Source: Neonectria sp. B-13 (Eukaryota; Ascomycota; Sordariomycetes; Hypocreales; Nectriaceae). From it: 64,000 nucleotides of DNA. The translations under genes were made by a program, and so were the position numbers. The notes under the pieces are model-generated. The model searched no databases. It saw only the letters and a list, made by a program, of their open reading frames with translations, and had not been told where the DNA came from. The stretch is taken from NCBI GenBank assembly GCA_002682825.1, contig NOKP01000009.1, positions 1,364,001 through 1,428,000 on the forward strand. The letters run 5' to 3'. Positions within the stretch are counted from its first letter, which is position 1. The number at the start of each line of letters is the position of its first letter. Below, piece after piece: positions 41,077 through 54,200 of the stretch.

Positions 41077-44000
41077 GGTGTAAGTGGAGGAGGCTTATAA
41101 AGAAGCTGATGGCTGAATGGGGCTTCAAGCAGGTCTCAGCCGACGAAGAAGTGATAGACAGACGGGCCAAGTATAAGACAAGTCAAGAGTGAAACAAAGA
41201 CGAGGTATATCCACAAGGTGCCGAACCAACAATAGATCTACAAACAACCAAGCATCATCGTGGGAACAAGGAACGGGGATCCTCGTTTTATAGGATTCAC
41301 GACCGAGCCATGGTCCTGCTTCTCCCGTGGCCTCGTACTCGCTCCGTCCTCACGGCTCGGTACATACATGATCGATGCCATCCTGCACTCCACCACCAGG
41401 TTCGTAGCGGATTCTCTTGACAATCTCGGCCCCCCTCTTCATTCCATCCTCGGACACGCGGATCGACGATGGAGGGGAGGAGGGGGAGGAGGAGGAGGAG
41501 GAGGAGAGGAGGAGGAGGGGGCGTGTAAAGGGAAAATGGCCCACGTTTTTTGTGGTGCAGGCGGCCAACTCTCGCGCCCAGGTGAGGCGCAAAGTGCCAC
41601 GCGCAGGACTACGGGTTCGAAGGGTCTCGGCAGACGGGCCAGTAGACGTCGCGGATGCCGAGCGAGTCCAGCATGCCTCCACCCTTTGCGTCGGTCTTGG
41701 ACGTGGAAGTGGATGCGCGTGGTTGTGGTTGTGGTTGTGGTTGTGGTTGCCGGACCTTGCTTCATGCGAGGCAAGGCAATGTAAGGCAATGTACGGCAGG
41801 CGAGACGGGGCAAAGCCAGGAAAGCAATGCTGCTGGGTTCCTACATATTCGTACATAGTATCTAGACTTGCGGCATGGCATGGCATGGCATGGCATGTAA
41901 TGTATGGTATGACATGATACGGCCGTGCCAGGACAAGCCGGCCACGACTTCAACCCAATTGCTCAGTTCGCAGCCCAGACAACCCACACTCCATCTTCAC
42001 TTCTCAAGCGTCAAAGGCTCTGGCGAACAATTGGCCGGCGCTCTGGCATGCAGGCGAACCCCACTGTTCGTGTCAAGGCATTGCGAGACCGTCATAGGCT
42101 GGTTAGAGTGGCGGGCCTGCAACTCCTAGACCGCAGTGAGGAGTCGATTCTGCGAATGTCTCTGACCTTGTCTCAACCCGTCCGCTTACAGGATGACCGA
42201 GGCGGCGGGAGGTCCACCGAGCAGCGTCGGGCAGGGCGTGGTTTATTAGGTCTGCATTTGCTTTGCTTTTGCAGGCCGTTCTTGGTTCTGGATACTGGCT
42301 GATAAGTAGCAGCGGACTTGTCTCTCGACCCAAGGAGCGGCCCGCCCTCCTCATCTGCGGTGGCGTCGGAGCCGGACGTCTCTCTCCAGCTTGCTTTGCG
42401 TGCTATCCCATAGCGTCCGAGTGCGGTGGCGCCCCGTGGTTCGTGCCGGCCGTCGACGACGCCATGGCCCGATCAAGACGCGGACGAAACGAAACGAAAC
42501 GAACGTGCTCCGTACTCCGCAGCCCTGCCCCCGTCAGAGGCGCCAGCGTGCCGGAGACGCCAGGAGGGCGAAAAGAGGGGAGCGACCCGAGGCCAAGGGG
42601 AGGGGACGGAGGATGCAGGGCGGTCATGTAGGTGCTTGCGGCGCACCGGGTACTAACTAACTAACAGCGTGGCCCAGGAGCAAGTACTTGCGAATGCTGT
42701 ACGTACCGACCCAGACGGCCGGGAGGAGTACTCGCGAGGGCTGTACCGACCCAGATGCCCGGTTGAAACGGCCTCGGCCGGGGTATAGATACTACGTAGA
42801 GTCCAAAGTGCGAACCTCCGGACCTCCGCAACGGCCGGGCTCGTCCCAAAACGGCAATGCAGAGGAAGTGTCGACAAAGGTCTCGGATTTTACTCGAGCG
42901 GTTCAGCAGGGAGCCAGCCAGCGACCAAGAGATGGCCAGCCGAAGAATTGGGAGACCCGGAACTGGAACGCGTCGGTCTGGAGTCTTGGCCGTTGGGTTG
43001 GCGGGCTGACTGGCTGGCTGGCTGGCTGGCTGCTGGCTCCTTGCTGCGGAACCGTTTGGCTTTCTAAACGATAGCCGGTTTGCCTGCTCTCGCCCTCTCG
43101 TCCTCTCTCCCTCCCTCCCTAGCCCGGGACTACAGCGACCCTAGGGCCGGCGACACGACGGCCGGCGTGATAGGGCTGGAAGCCTCCACGTCACACTCCT
43201 CGACAGGAAGAATGTGGCTTTTTTCCTTTTTCTTCTTGGTCTGCCTGCCCCCCTCCTCCGTTGGGGCCTAGGAGACGTCTGAGTGACTGTGTGTATTTCC
43301 GCGTGTGTGCGTGTGTGTATGTTTGCCCGCGTATATTGGTCTGTCTGCTGCAAACTCCTGTGCGAGTGGACCCCGGGGCCGTGGACCGGGGAGCGGCCAC
43401 GACTCGACGGCAGCGAGATTCGCTCACGAACCAACCGCTTTTCTCGTCTTCCAGGAGCCAGACCATCGGTAAGCGTCCTGGCATGTCGTGGCCATTGGGC
43501 GGCGCAGTGCAGTAGGCCTACAGGGCTGTCTTGGCCAACCCGACGGTCCCGGTGTCGACCGGGGTCTTGTCGTGGATGCTGGGGGCCGAGCTAGCTTGGG
43601 CTGTTAAGACTAACCGGGACCGCGTGGTCGAGACGGCGGGCGAGGAGGTCGCATATAGATAGTATGGAGGTTTGGAGTGTCATGTGCCCAGGCGGATGGT
43701 CTGGCGATGTCTTCGGTCTGTATCAGGTATGTTTGTCGAGAAAAGCGGTGGGTGGAAGATTCGGGCCTCGTTGCTCTACTACGTAACTAGGGAGCACCTT
43801 GACCGACACATCGGTCGACCCTGGACGTCTGGAATCCTTGGTTCCCGAACCCTGGAACCCGAACTGGAACCCTGGAACTGGAACCCTGGAACTGGAACCG
43901 GAACCCTGGAACTGGAACTGGAACTGGGAACCCTGGGGAAAGGTTTATTACATACCAGACACGGGGAGGAGCAGACGGTGAGCGGAGGACACGGAAAGGT

Positions 44001-46767
44001 ACCCATGGAACGAGGCATTTTAACAACTCAGCAACAACGCATCATCGACGGCCGAGTGCAGGGCGGGGAGTAGGCACAGCAGATCGGTAGTTTAAGCACC
44101 CCGGGCCGGCAGGGCAAATGGGACAGTCGACACGGCGCCCGTTAATTGATTGACAACTAACTAGGTGCTGTAGCTAGGAGATGCTCGATGTCATCGGAGC
44201 GGAGGAGACCGAGACATTCTGCCGGGAACGAAGCTGGCACTAGACGGGGGGTCCTTGGCCTTGTTTACGGGGGGCTTCGGGGGGCTTGATGGGCTACGGG
44301 GATTGACGACAAGGGGCAAGGGAGCGGGAAGCCAGAGGGAGGTGGGAATTGGGGTGGGAATTAGGGTGGAATTGGAGGTGGAATTGGAAGCGGAGGTGAG
44401 GGAGGCATCGCGGATCATCTGGTTACACCCAATGCACAGAATGAGTACGCGCAACAGAATACGCACAATAGAATACGCACGACAGAATACGCACAACAGA
44501 ATACACACGACAGAATACGCACAACAGAATACACACGACAGATTACGCACAACAGAATACACACAACAGAGAGAGACACCCAACCATCAACCCTGATTCC
44601 ACCAACTCGTGCCTCGTTCGCTCTTACGAAATATCCCCGTCCTGTGGCGGAGGATGGCGTCCACTCACAAACCCTTGAACCACCGGCGATACACACATAC
44701 ATCCATCCCGCGCACAGCTTACATACAAACAACCGGTACTCATTTAATTGATGACTCCCCCTCCGTCGTATGACAATGGACCATCGCATCGAGCCGTCGA
44801 TTGGACGGGCCTGGGGTTTGCCTGCTTTTTACCGCTGCATCTACATATTACTTGCGTTGTTGCGCCGCGGTATTTGCTTTTTCCCTTTTTCCCTTTTTTC
44901 CCTTTCCTTTGCTTTGCTTTTTTCCCCTTTGCTTTTTCCGTTCTACTCTTCTTCCATTCCTTTTCCCGCCGTTTCGTTTCCTTCCCGGTGCAAAAAGAAT
45001 GTGTGCTCGCTGATCTTACGACTCTCGCTTTTGTTCCGAGACATTGACCTATCACTTCCCAAGGTGCGCGCGTATCTACAGTATTCCAGCCCAGGTCGGT
45101 GGCGTTTGGATGTCGATCGGGACCGGGCATCCCATCTTCGGATACGTCTACACCTAAAGTACCAGCTACGTACGCCCAGCATCTACACCTAACGCTTACA
45201 CCGGGGCCTTGACGCTAAGCCAGGTGGCCTCGTCAGACATTAGACTATAGTGCAACTGTACTGTGGCATGTGGATCTATATCGTCGAATGGTAGTGGTGA
45301 TGTTTGTCTGGAGCCTTGTCTGTCCTGCTGCGGTGCGGCCTTCTTGGCGACCCGTGTTACCTCATGTCCTGTGTCCTGTGTCCGGTGTCCTGTGTCCGTC
45401 TGCCTCATCGTGCTCGTGCCGTATGCTGTTGGTTCTGATGCCTCGATCGCGCCCAGTTCCAGTCCGATCCAGCCCAGCCCAGTCCAGCCCTTGCTGTCGG
45501 GTTCGCGAGATCGCCGCTGCAGGGCCACGCCGGGTTCCAGCCGGGTTGTCGCACTGCCGAGAAGGAAGGGTCCACGGCGATTCCCATGTGGTGTTTTCCC
45601 CGTTTGTTCCTGTTCCTGCTTGGGTTCCTGTCTGGTTCTGCGTCTGTTTCCCCGTGGTGGTGAGCAAGCAGCGTCACATACAGAGTAGGTAGGTAGTCTA
45701 GCATCATCGACATCTCCACCGACTAGCCAGACGCCCCTCCCTTGTCCTTGTCCCTGTCCCGTTGTCCTTGTCCCTTGTCCCTTGTCCCGTTGTCTCTTAT
45801 TCCCTGTTCCCTTCCTTTTCTCTCCCTTCCCGCAAGCCAGACTCCTAGCCTCGGGGCGTGGTCCTTGGCGGTTGGGACGACACGACCAGGCTCCGTCAAC
45901 CCAGAACCCAGCACCCAGCACCCGGAACCCAGACACCCGGGTTAATTAGATATGCGTAGAATGTCTCTCTTCCTCGCTCGAGCCTCTCCGTGGTCCCGTC
46001 CGACTCTCCCGCTCACTCCCTTGCTAACTATCCCCAGCTCTCCTTGCCGCCAGCCGACAAAGGATCCGTCACATTCCCAGCCAACGACCACAATAGCCCC
46101 GAAACTTCTCCACTCCCACCCACCATGTCAACCTTATCTACCGGGCGCTTCAAGCCTTGAGCTTCATCCCTGGCCGCCGTCGCAAAGTTGTCGTCCTATG
46201 GAGGATTCCTCACAAGACGCGTCGTTTCTTCTTTGTCGTTCTTCTTTGTCCTGGCAAGATATCCAATATCATTCCCTCCATCTGTACTCGTCTTTCCCCT
46301 CTTCCCCTCAATCCTGAATCCCCCGTTTCTCGGATAAATCTCTCGCCGCGTAGCTCCGTCCCTCTCCGTCCTAACATCACATCACCGGAATCGCCAGTAT
46401 CTCCTCCCTCGAGAAAACGCTTAGCTCTAGCTAGTTCCATGCGCTCATCCCATCGCGAGTAATACTAGACCACTATAGTGGCAGCCTGCCTTAAACTCGC
46501 CTCTTCACAGACCCCCCCCCTGGTCTCGCCTACACCCCCTCCACCTCCGCGACTCCAAGATTCTCCCGTCCTCAGATGACTTGATGCGAGTGCCTCGAGG
46601 TCACGGAGGCGGCGGCGGCACCATGTTTTCCGAACCCGCTACCGTCGACTAGCAAGCCTCGACTGCAGGACATTAAGAACCTGACCGGCCCAGGTTGGTC
46701 CACCGGCGGTAAACTGCCTAGGTTCAGGCCGCCACCGCGTCGTTGTTTTCGGCTGTAACTTGTATCG
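41077..46767. other. Gene-poor region rich in simple repeats (part 1)
   Basis: No gene is supported across 5.7 kb. Landmarks: GGAGGA-type purine tract 41470-41520; GTGGTT repeat 41722-41750; ATGGC repeat 41872-41897; GGCT repeat 43008-43032; GGAACCCTGGAACT units 43845-43945; 15-bp CGCACAACAGAATAC units 44450-44570; long pyrimidine tract 44875-44965; TGTCC/TTGTCCC repeats 45365-45395 and 45740-45795. Open frames here are translations of these repeats. Confidence 0.5.
44450..44570. repeat. 15-bp minisatellite CGCACAACAGAATAC
   Basis: About eight units alternate between CGCACAACAGAATAC and CACACGACAGAATAC, in clean 15-bp register. Confidence 0.85.
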
Positions 46768-47007
46768 ATGCCCTCTGTGTTGCCAAGTCACCCGGATGTA
46801 TTTCCGAGGCTGTCGATACCCGAAAGGAGCGGCAACAGACGCCCACCGCCGCCGGATCTGCCTCTATCGCTAGGCCGGATCCTAGAAGGCTACAGCCCGC
46901 CGTGCTGCTGTGAGGCTATGCAACCGTCTCCCACCGCTTCCTGCTTTGGAACAGGTATATCTCCATGCGTTCCCCCGAACATGCGCGAGGATGGAGGCGG
47001 ATCAATA

Positions 47008-47235
47008 ATGCCATGGAGACAATTGGCCAACCCATCCGGAGCTTCGCGTAACGTCATCGTCCTGCTGCTCTTCGTGCTCCTGTTTCTGGGCCTCCTTCAG
47101 CCAGCCACAGCCAACCGAATAAGCTCGTCCGTAAGGAGCGGAGTGAAGCCTTACCAACCAGGAAACTCGTCGTGCTCTACCTCAGGTGGCAGTTGGCATT
47201 CCGGAGCGAGTCATGGCCACGGGAACGAACCCTAA
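47008..47235 (+). CDS. Possible small secreted or membrane peptide (75 residues)
   Basis: From ATG 47008 the frame has a near-ideal hydrophobic core (NVIVLLLFVLLFLGLLQ, residues 15-31) ending PATANR, which looks like a signal peptide cut after Ala. About 40 Ser/Gly/His-rich residues with one Cys follow. The same frame is open upstream to ATG 46768 without coding character. It is isolated in a gene-poor region, so chance cannot be excluded. Confidence 0.25.
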   Translation: MPWRQLANPSGASRNVIVLLLFVLLFLGLLQPATANRISSSVRSGVKPYQPGNSSCSTSGGSWHSGASHGHGNEP

Positions 47236-49110
47236 TGGCACAAAGCGAAATCGCATCCGGGCGTAAGGTACCGTGCCTCTTCGATAGTTCGTCAATCTCA
47301 TCCAGGATCGTACAGTTTCCGATCGAAAGTTTAGTTCATCGATGAGTTTAGTCCATCGACGAGTTAGTGGCATCGACGGGTTAGTGGCATCGACGGGTTT
47401 AGTGGCATCATCAACTTAGGCTCATGGTGGAGTTTGGGTTTCGGACATAACTGACTCTCGAGCTGTCCACACTTGGCAACGTCGCCCCTGGCCGTAACTA
47501 AACCCAACCGCCTCCTCTAAACTATTGCTTGGGCAGGCCATCTCCCGCAACCTAAGGCTCCCGCGCCTAGGGCTCACGGGTCGCTAAAATCTTGCATGGG
47601 TATCGGCTTTCCCATAATCTAACCGCCACTCCGTTGGATTCGACGTTTGGACTTGAACTTTATTCTAATGCCGACACTATTCTTATCGCACTATCCTCCA
47701 ACGCCCATGCTGCCGAAGAACGAGGTAAGCGAGCATCGACGAATGGCGGTCTCTGTTCCGCGAACAGTGCGTCAAACAGTAGGTCTGTCTCAACACAGTC
47801 CAAGTACATGTTGTACTTCCAGGCCGGATACGTACATAGACGCCCCGGCCGTGATAACTGATATACTCATACCACGAAACCACGCAGGCAACTGTTAGCC
47901 GTCGACAAGTTCCGGCGTTGGGTATCATGGAAACTCAGAACCCTTCATCACAGCATACACGGCACAGAGCAGTAAATGCTAATAAAAGCTAAACGAATAT
48001 GATTTTGAAATATAGTATTGTTGCAGTTCGTAAAGTGCATGCTGACCAGTCTTCGTTTGGAAGTTAGGTAGCAAGAAACGAAGTAGAGTGAACGCAGACA
48101 GCACTGAATTCCTTTGAACCCTCAACCGCACCGTCATTACTGGAACAACCAGTTCCCAATAACTGGATATCTTACGAAAATATGAATGTCGGTTGCTTCA
48201 ACGATTCTACCAGCTTACCTTCAACCCTAGAAGCCTACCCTAGACCTTAGGCAAGTTGCATGAACGGCAGTCCAAAGCAATTGGCTCAACTCGACATGAA
48301 AGTATCTACAGCTGGCTGGTATCTACAACTGGCTGGTATCTACAACTGGCTGGTATCTACAACTGGCTGGTATCTACAACTGGCTCAAGCATCTCCACGT
48401 AAACTCTTACTCAATCTGAAGCGTGCCGCAACTCCATTACCTATCGACTATCTTAAATCATCAAACACCTATCGAGTCTAATCTTCCAACCAAAGCAGCC
48501 CAAGGCATCGCAGGGTATCAATCCAATCCCATCCTCCCAGTCCGGAAGCTCGAGCCCGAGCGATGAGGTATCCCGCCTTCCATAGCCAGAATAGCCCCTA
48601 CTGTGCACACTTGTAAAGGGAACCCCGTCTAGGTGACTTCATCACCATCGTTGGGCTCGTCGACTCTTGACGGTCCAACCCTTCATCTCAGAGTGAGTGG
48701 GTATCTTCATTCAATCCTCATTCGCCCAGTTCCAGACCGCAAAGTCAAAGGGAAAGTACCCAGAAAGAAAGACAAAAGAAAACGCGAAACCGTCTAAAAC
48801 CATGAAACCTGACAAGTTCCGAAAACCGAACGAGGGATGACACATTTGTCACTATCAAGTGTATGAGTGTCAGTCATTGAAGACGAGCCGGGATATCGTG
48901 TAAATGCTGCTAGTCAAGAGTTGTCAAACCATGAATGGATCCAGCCAAGAAAGAGTTGGGATATCGTCAATGAAATAGAGATCGTGTATCATGCGAACAA
49001 ATCATGCGTAATGCGCTTCATTCCCGCTCCAAAAGCAAGTCGTCATAAAATCGTGAGGTTATGTGCTGGCCGTCTACTAACGGCAAAAAATCTGTAATGA
49101 GATGGTGGGT
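47236..49110. other. Gene-poor region with two minisatellites (part 2)
   Basis: No gene supported. TTAGTGGCATCGACGGG-type units lie at 47332-47412, and a 17-bp repeat CTGGCTGGTATCTACAA at 48311-48385 (four to five clean units). The end holds the 3' UTR of the C2H2 gene. Confidence 0.5.
48311..48385. repeat. 17-bp minisatellite CTGGCTGGTATCTACAA
   Basis: Four near-perfect units and a partial one, at 17-bp spacing. Non-coding. Confidence 0.9.
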
Positions 49111-51244
49111 TCAATAAGCGGCCGCCGTCGATCCTTCACTGGTCGCGACGGCGACTAATGCTTCCAGGCGTCCTAGAGGGTCGTTGCTCCCGGGCCGCTC
49201 CTGTGGTTGCTGTTGTTGGTGTTGAAGCTGATGATGCTGTTGAGCCTGCGCTTCCTTGACGGGAAAGCCACTGAAGCCCGTGAAGTTGGGGTGAACCATG
49301 CGATCGACGTGGGCCACCCGTGGGTCTTGTTCCGGCATTGGCCTTGCGTCTCGGTGAACGGTCACTGGCCCGTGATACCAGCCGTGGCGCTTGCTGTCTC
49401 TGGATGTGGTGGATGGCGCCGACATTGTGTGCTGGTGCAGAGCTCGACTGGCGGCGGCGGGCTTGGGGGCATGGTACGTGGGTGGTTGCTCTTCAAACCG
49501 GACCGTCGGAGGGTTCTGCCGCACCTGCTCCGCCTGCGCCTGGACAGCCTTGTGAACCTCGGAAGCCCAAGCCCCGGCGCTGTCGCGGGGCGGGGTGCTG
49601 TGGTTGATGTCGAGGCGGCCGAGGCCGCGCTGCAGGCTGGCGTCGTACATGTTCAGGTTCCTCCTCTCCTCGGGGGCCTCGGGCTGATAGACGGGCCGCA
49701 TGGACTCGGGATCAATCATCATCGGCGACGGGTGCCGTCTGGGGGGAGTGGCAGGGCGCTGAAGGATGGGGTCGAAGGACTCGATACCGGGAAGGCGGAG
49801 CGTGGACTGCGGGTTAGAAGGGGTCGCGATGGGCGGTGCTGGATTCGGTCGGACAGAAGATTGGCTGACGACTGTGCTTAGCTGACTCGGATTCCCGTTG
49901 GGGTTGCGGCTGTCCGGGTGCCAAGTTCGCCGACGCCAGGCCTCGTCGGACATGCCGGAAATCGATTCTCGTCGTGGCCATTGTGGCGGGCCGGCGTTTG
50001 GCGATGACACGAGGTTTCCGTTTGCGGGCGGGAAAGCCCCTGCGTGTGAAGCGTTCACCATTCCAGGTCCCGCCCCCGGACCAAACATCGGTCGTCCTAT
50101 GGACAGGCTTGGGGGGGACTGGAAAGGGTTTGCGCCCGACGGCACACTCAGCCTGCGACCGGGAGTGCGGCTCCCAGTGGCGTAGACGCTGTGGGACCGC
50201 GAGTGAGAGGACGCGGGGGATGCCACTCCAGAGCCCCATCGGGGACTGCCCTGTCCGGTTGAGAAGGTTGCCGAAGTCGGGGTGCCGAACTCGCTCGGCG
50301 AAACGGGTCGGTATGAGTTGTAGGCGGCCTCGGCAGCGCTGCGGTAGGACTCGAGCGACAGCCTCGACCTCGGGTCCGCCATGACGAGTGGAGGGGGCCT
50401 CCTTCGGGCATCGGCGGCCGTGCTGTATGTGGAACCGACAGAGCTCATGCTGGTGATGCTGGAAGTCGACAGTGACTTGGAGTGACCTCGGACCGGACCG
50501 CCGGCGCTCCCGCCGGTAGATGCCCTCGCTCTGTTGCCGGCTTGCCTCACTCGATCTGTGCGCATCTGCCGTTGGAACCGGGAACCCGTGGCGGCCAAGG
50601 AATCGATTGGGATGTTCTCATTCACATGGACCGTCTGGGCATGCTGCCTCAAATTGTCAAGCCTGGAGAAGCGTCGGGAGCAATGGCACTGAAAGGGACG
50701 TTCGCCGGTATGTTTTCTTCGCATGTTAGCCAAAGGGGTAGCATCGTGAACGGGATGGGCCGTACCTAATGTGCCTCGCCAAGTGTTCGCTGCGAGTGAA
50801 ACTCAAATTGCAGGGCGGGTAGTCGACGCAGTAGAAGCGCTGCGACTTCTTCTTCTTGCCGGATCGAGTACCGTCGGCGCCGACACTGTCGTCATCGGAG
50901 CCGGCCTCTTCGATTGTGCCCGTTTCTCCATCCGAGTCTTCCATGTCTATGTCCGCCGAATCCGCCGACTTGTTCGAGTGCTGAGAGTTGTCGCGTCGAG
51001 GCAACCTGGGCTGGTCGGGTACCTGCACGGTCTGCGGGAAAGGACTGGAAGGTAGCGGCTGTTGGCTGTTCATCGAAGGGTTGAAGGTTGCTCGGGTAGG
51101 CGTTGCTGAATCGTCGGCGGGCGTCGAGGACTGAGGCTGGGGCGCGGTGTTCGGCCGAGGGGTCGCTGGTGATGAGGCCATGACGTCGTCTCGGGATACG
51201 TTGTTGGCGAGGGGCGAATTCACCGGTCGAAAGGTAGCCGCCAT
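49111..51244 (-). CDS. C2H2 zinc-finger transcription factor
   Basis: Exons 51244-50766 and 50716-49111 (49-base intron with CTAAC) encode 694 residues. The intron splits the zinc-finger pair exactly between HIR and KHTGERP. Finger 1 (residues about 138-160) is [20 protein letters not shown], and finger 2 is [21 protein letters not shown] with the TGERPF linker. The [20 protein letters not shown] and [15 protein letters not shown] recognition helices are of the yeast Usv1/Rgm1/Com2 class. Upstream is an acidic, KKKK-containing stretch ([13 protein letters not shown]). The C-terminal 500 residues are Ser/Pro/Gln-rich disorder with a [14 protein letters not shown] tract. It is a nuclear regulator; the target pathway is unknown. 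Very long gene-free flanks on both sides are notable. Confidence 0.87.
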
Positions 51245-54200
51245 GGCGACGACAACTGTATTGAGGGCCAGCGATGAAGACGACCGAGAGCGTCAAAGGT
51301 TGGGGCTGTGGATGTGGCGAGGCCAGAGTTGATAAGGCGGCGAGGTCGCACAGGCAAACAAGCAGCCCAGCTGGATGTGCGAGAATGAGACGGTCGGTCG
51401 GGGCGAGGGGATCTAGTCACACTCGGGCAGCCTTAATGAGGCTGAGATGGTGAGACGGCCAACGAGGTCGGGAGGGTGCGGGGCGGGTGCCGTCGGCCAA
51501 GCGCAGTTGCCCTGCCGTGTGCGAGGAGACGATGGAGTTGAAGGGTGAGTGAAACTGAGAGGGGCGGCGAGGCGGGGCCGGATGAGACGGGAGCGGAGGG
51601 AGGGAGTGAGGATGAGAGGGGAGATGCACAACCAAGGGGCGATGGGAAGGTTGAGAAGAGTGTGAGAGATGCTGAGTCTGGGTATTCGGGTGACAACTGA
51701 GAGGCGTCCCAGGCGTGCCTCAAAGACATGCGAATAAATGCCGGTGGGGAGTGCGGCGTGCGTGGTGGTGATGCAAGCGAGCCAGGCCAGGGCCTAGATC
51801 CGTTGCACTGACTTCAGCGACACGGGCAATACAGGGCTACCCGGTCAGCTAGGTACGAAGAGGCCAGTCCGGTCGGTTTGGTTCTGTCGGAATGCTGATG
51901 ATGGCGCAGTCGTCTTCGTCGTCGTCGTTTGTTCTTTGAATTTTGTCGGCGCTGCCTTGGCGATGGCTCATCGAGGGGCAGAGAGGGCTGAGGGTCAGGG
52001 CCGGTGGGCGAGGCAAAAGCGAACTGAGGAAGAAACAGGGGCAGCAAGGGACGGGTGGCAGGGGCAGCGTGGCGATGATGTATGTCTGTGCTTGCTTTTC
52101 CGCCCCAAATCGATTGTCTTGGTGGAGTCCGGATCCGGGATGGAGGGATGGATCGAGTCGCCAGTCCCTAAGCCGGAGTCTAGTTAGTCGCGTTGCCCAA
52201 CCAATCAACCCAGAGTCCAGCCACCTTGGAGATTCGCCTTCGTCGGTGTCGTCGTCGTTCTCATCGATCCGGACAACCGCAGATGGAAACCTAAAAGCCT
52301 GGCTGGCTGGGTTCTTTTCCTGTTGTTGGTGTTGACGGCCGGTCCCAGTGCTCTGGGCTGTAGCTCCACCAGGCGTCAACTCCGTAGCCAACCAGCTGAT
52401 GTGGATAAGTTGGAGTTCACTGTGACAAGGCCGAGTGGCAGATGCGCGGTATTGCCTCGGGTGGGTAGGATACAGTGGGATAAGAGGGATGGATGAGTGG
52501 GATGAGGGGCGGAAGGAGGGTGGAATGCATAGAGTGAAGGCAAAGATTAGGCCTTTGACTGCCACATCGAGAATCCGGTCGGCACGCTGGATGGACCAGA
52601 CGCTGACCGGTTTTGGAGTGAGTGGCACAACGCCAGGAGTCCTCGCTGCTTGCGTAGCACTGGCGAGCACGAACTCCGGAGAGCGACCAGTGATCCATCC
52701 CTGGTCTGAGAACGGAGCCCCGGCGGGCCCAGAGACGTCAGGTACAGGTCACCTGCGCTGGCTAGCAGGGGCGGGCCAGGTACATGGCGTCCCAGTACCT
52801 GAGGTGATCCATACCATGCCTCGCCCTTGCAACGCCCTTGCAAACTCTGGTTCCGATTCCCGTCAGGTGCTTGTCGGCGAGTCCAACCAACGAAGGGGGG
52901 CTAGCTGAGCTGACCTGCTCCGTCGTAGCTAGCCGGCGGGCTGGGCCCTGGATGCATCCAAGTCTCCAAGGCCACCGCCGCCAAGAGACAGGTTGCGATC
53001 AACTCGGAGCAGGTTCAAACGCAGCCACCCAGCCTGGTGAGTGCAAACTGCAAACCGACATGCGGGCGTCTTCGCCATCCCTAGTCGGGCCCACCATGCA
53101 TGCGAGGGGCTGGCCTTTCGTTCCAGGGGCCAGCGGGTCAGGGGGACGACATGAAGAGGGGCAGAGGGCAGCGGGCAAGCGGGCAGCGGGCAGAGGCGCT
53201 TTGATTTACAGAGTCAGGGACCCGATGCGATGTGCGATTAAAAATAGGCCTTTCCCAGCGCCAGTCAGATGGCTAGCCCAACATGTCCCGCTGCTGCCTC
53301 GAACCCGTCCCTGACAGCGACTGACGCAAGCGAGCCGGGGGGCTGGGCGCGGGACTTGGCTTGCAAGGTAAAACTCAAGACTCCGAGGCTCCGAGTCACT
53401 GGTGCCATGTCGGAGCAAGCGGACGTGTAGACTGCAAGGTAAGGGTACGGAGTATGGGGCATTCGTGTGGTGCGCCGCAGGCAGGCAAGGGATCTGTGCC
53501 ATGAGCTTCCAGCCGGAGATGTGGTTGGACAGAAGGGGATATTGATTGCATCTGAGCAAGTCGAGGTCATCTGGTCCTGGCTTACCAACGTGATACCACA
53601 CCCCCCACGAAAAAGGATGCGGGCGGGCACCACCGCCTCCTCCACATTCTCTGCAGTCTGGTCGTCACTGTGCCTAGGATGGGAGTTGATGGTGCCTGGA
53701 TCCGCAGCCACGCTGGTTCTCATGCCCGATGGGCAATCCATGATGAGCATGGCTAGTGCGGGGAGCGCAGCTTGGGTTCGGCCGCGTGCAACTCTGTTTC
53801 GCTTGCGAGCGGGCTTGTCAAGCTTTCCAGCCTCTTGAGTCCTGACTCGTCCACCACCTCCTCATGATGTTGGATGTGTCTGTCGCAAGGACGGCTTGGC
53901 ATGTCGCCGGGGCGTCATCATTCGCCTTTCCGCCTCTGATGTCCTCGACTAGTTGCGAAGAAGAGACGATCAGCGACCAGGGCTCGCAACCATCCAGATC
54001 GACCCCTCCATGATCTGTCGCACCGGGGCGGCCATTGAACGCCATGGCATGAACTTCTTTGGCTAGCACCGTAGCTCTTGGACATGATACACCTGCCGCT
54101 TGTTGGCATCTCAAAGAAAACAAGCATGTGATCTGCCAGTGACCGAGTGCCCACGCTCAAACGCAAAGTTGGAGATGGAAGTTATACTCGTTGCTTCCCC

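Noticed and set aside
41090..41102. TTATAA just upstream of the P450 start.
   Set aside because: Only about 20 bases from the ATG, too close to act as the TATA box of that transcript.
51849..52670. A 273-codon minus-strand frame upstream of the C2H2 gene.
   Set aside because: It opens with GTG rather than ATG, shows no domain, and its composition follows the local pyrimidine-rich DNA. Could be part of a long leader.
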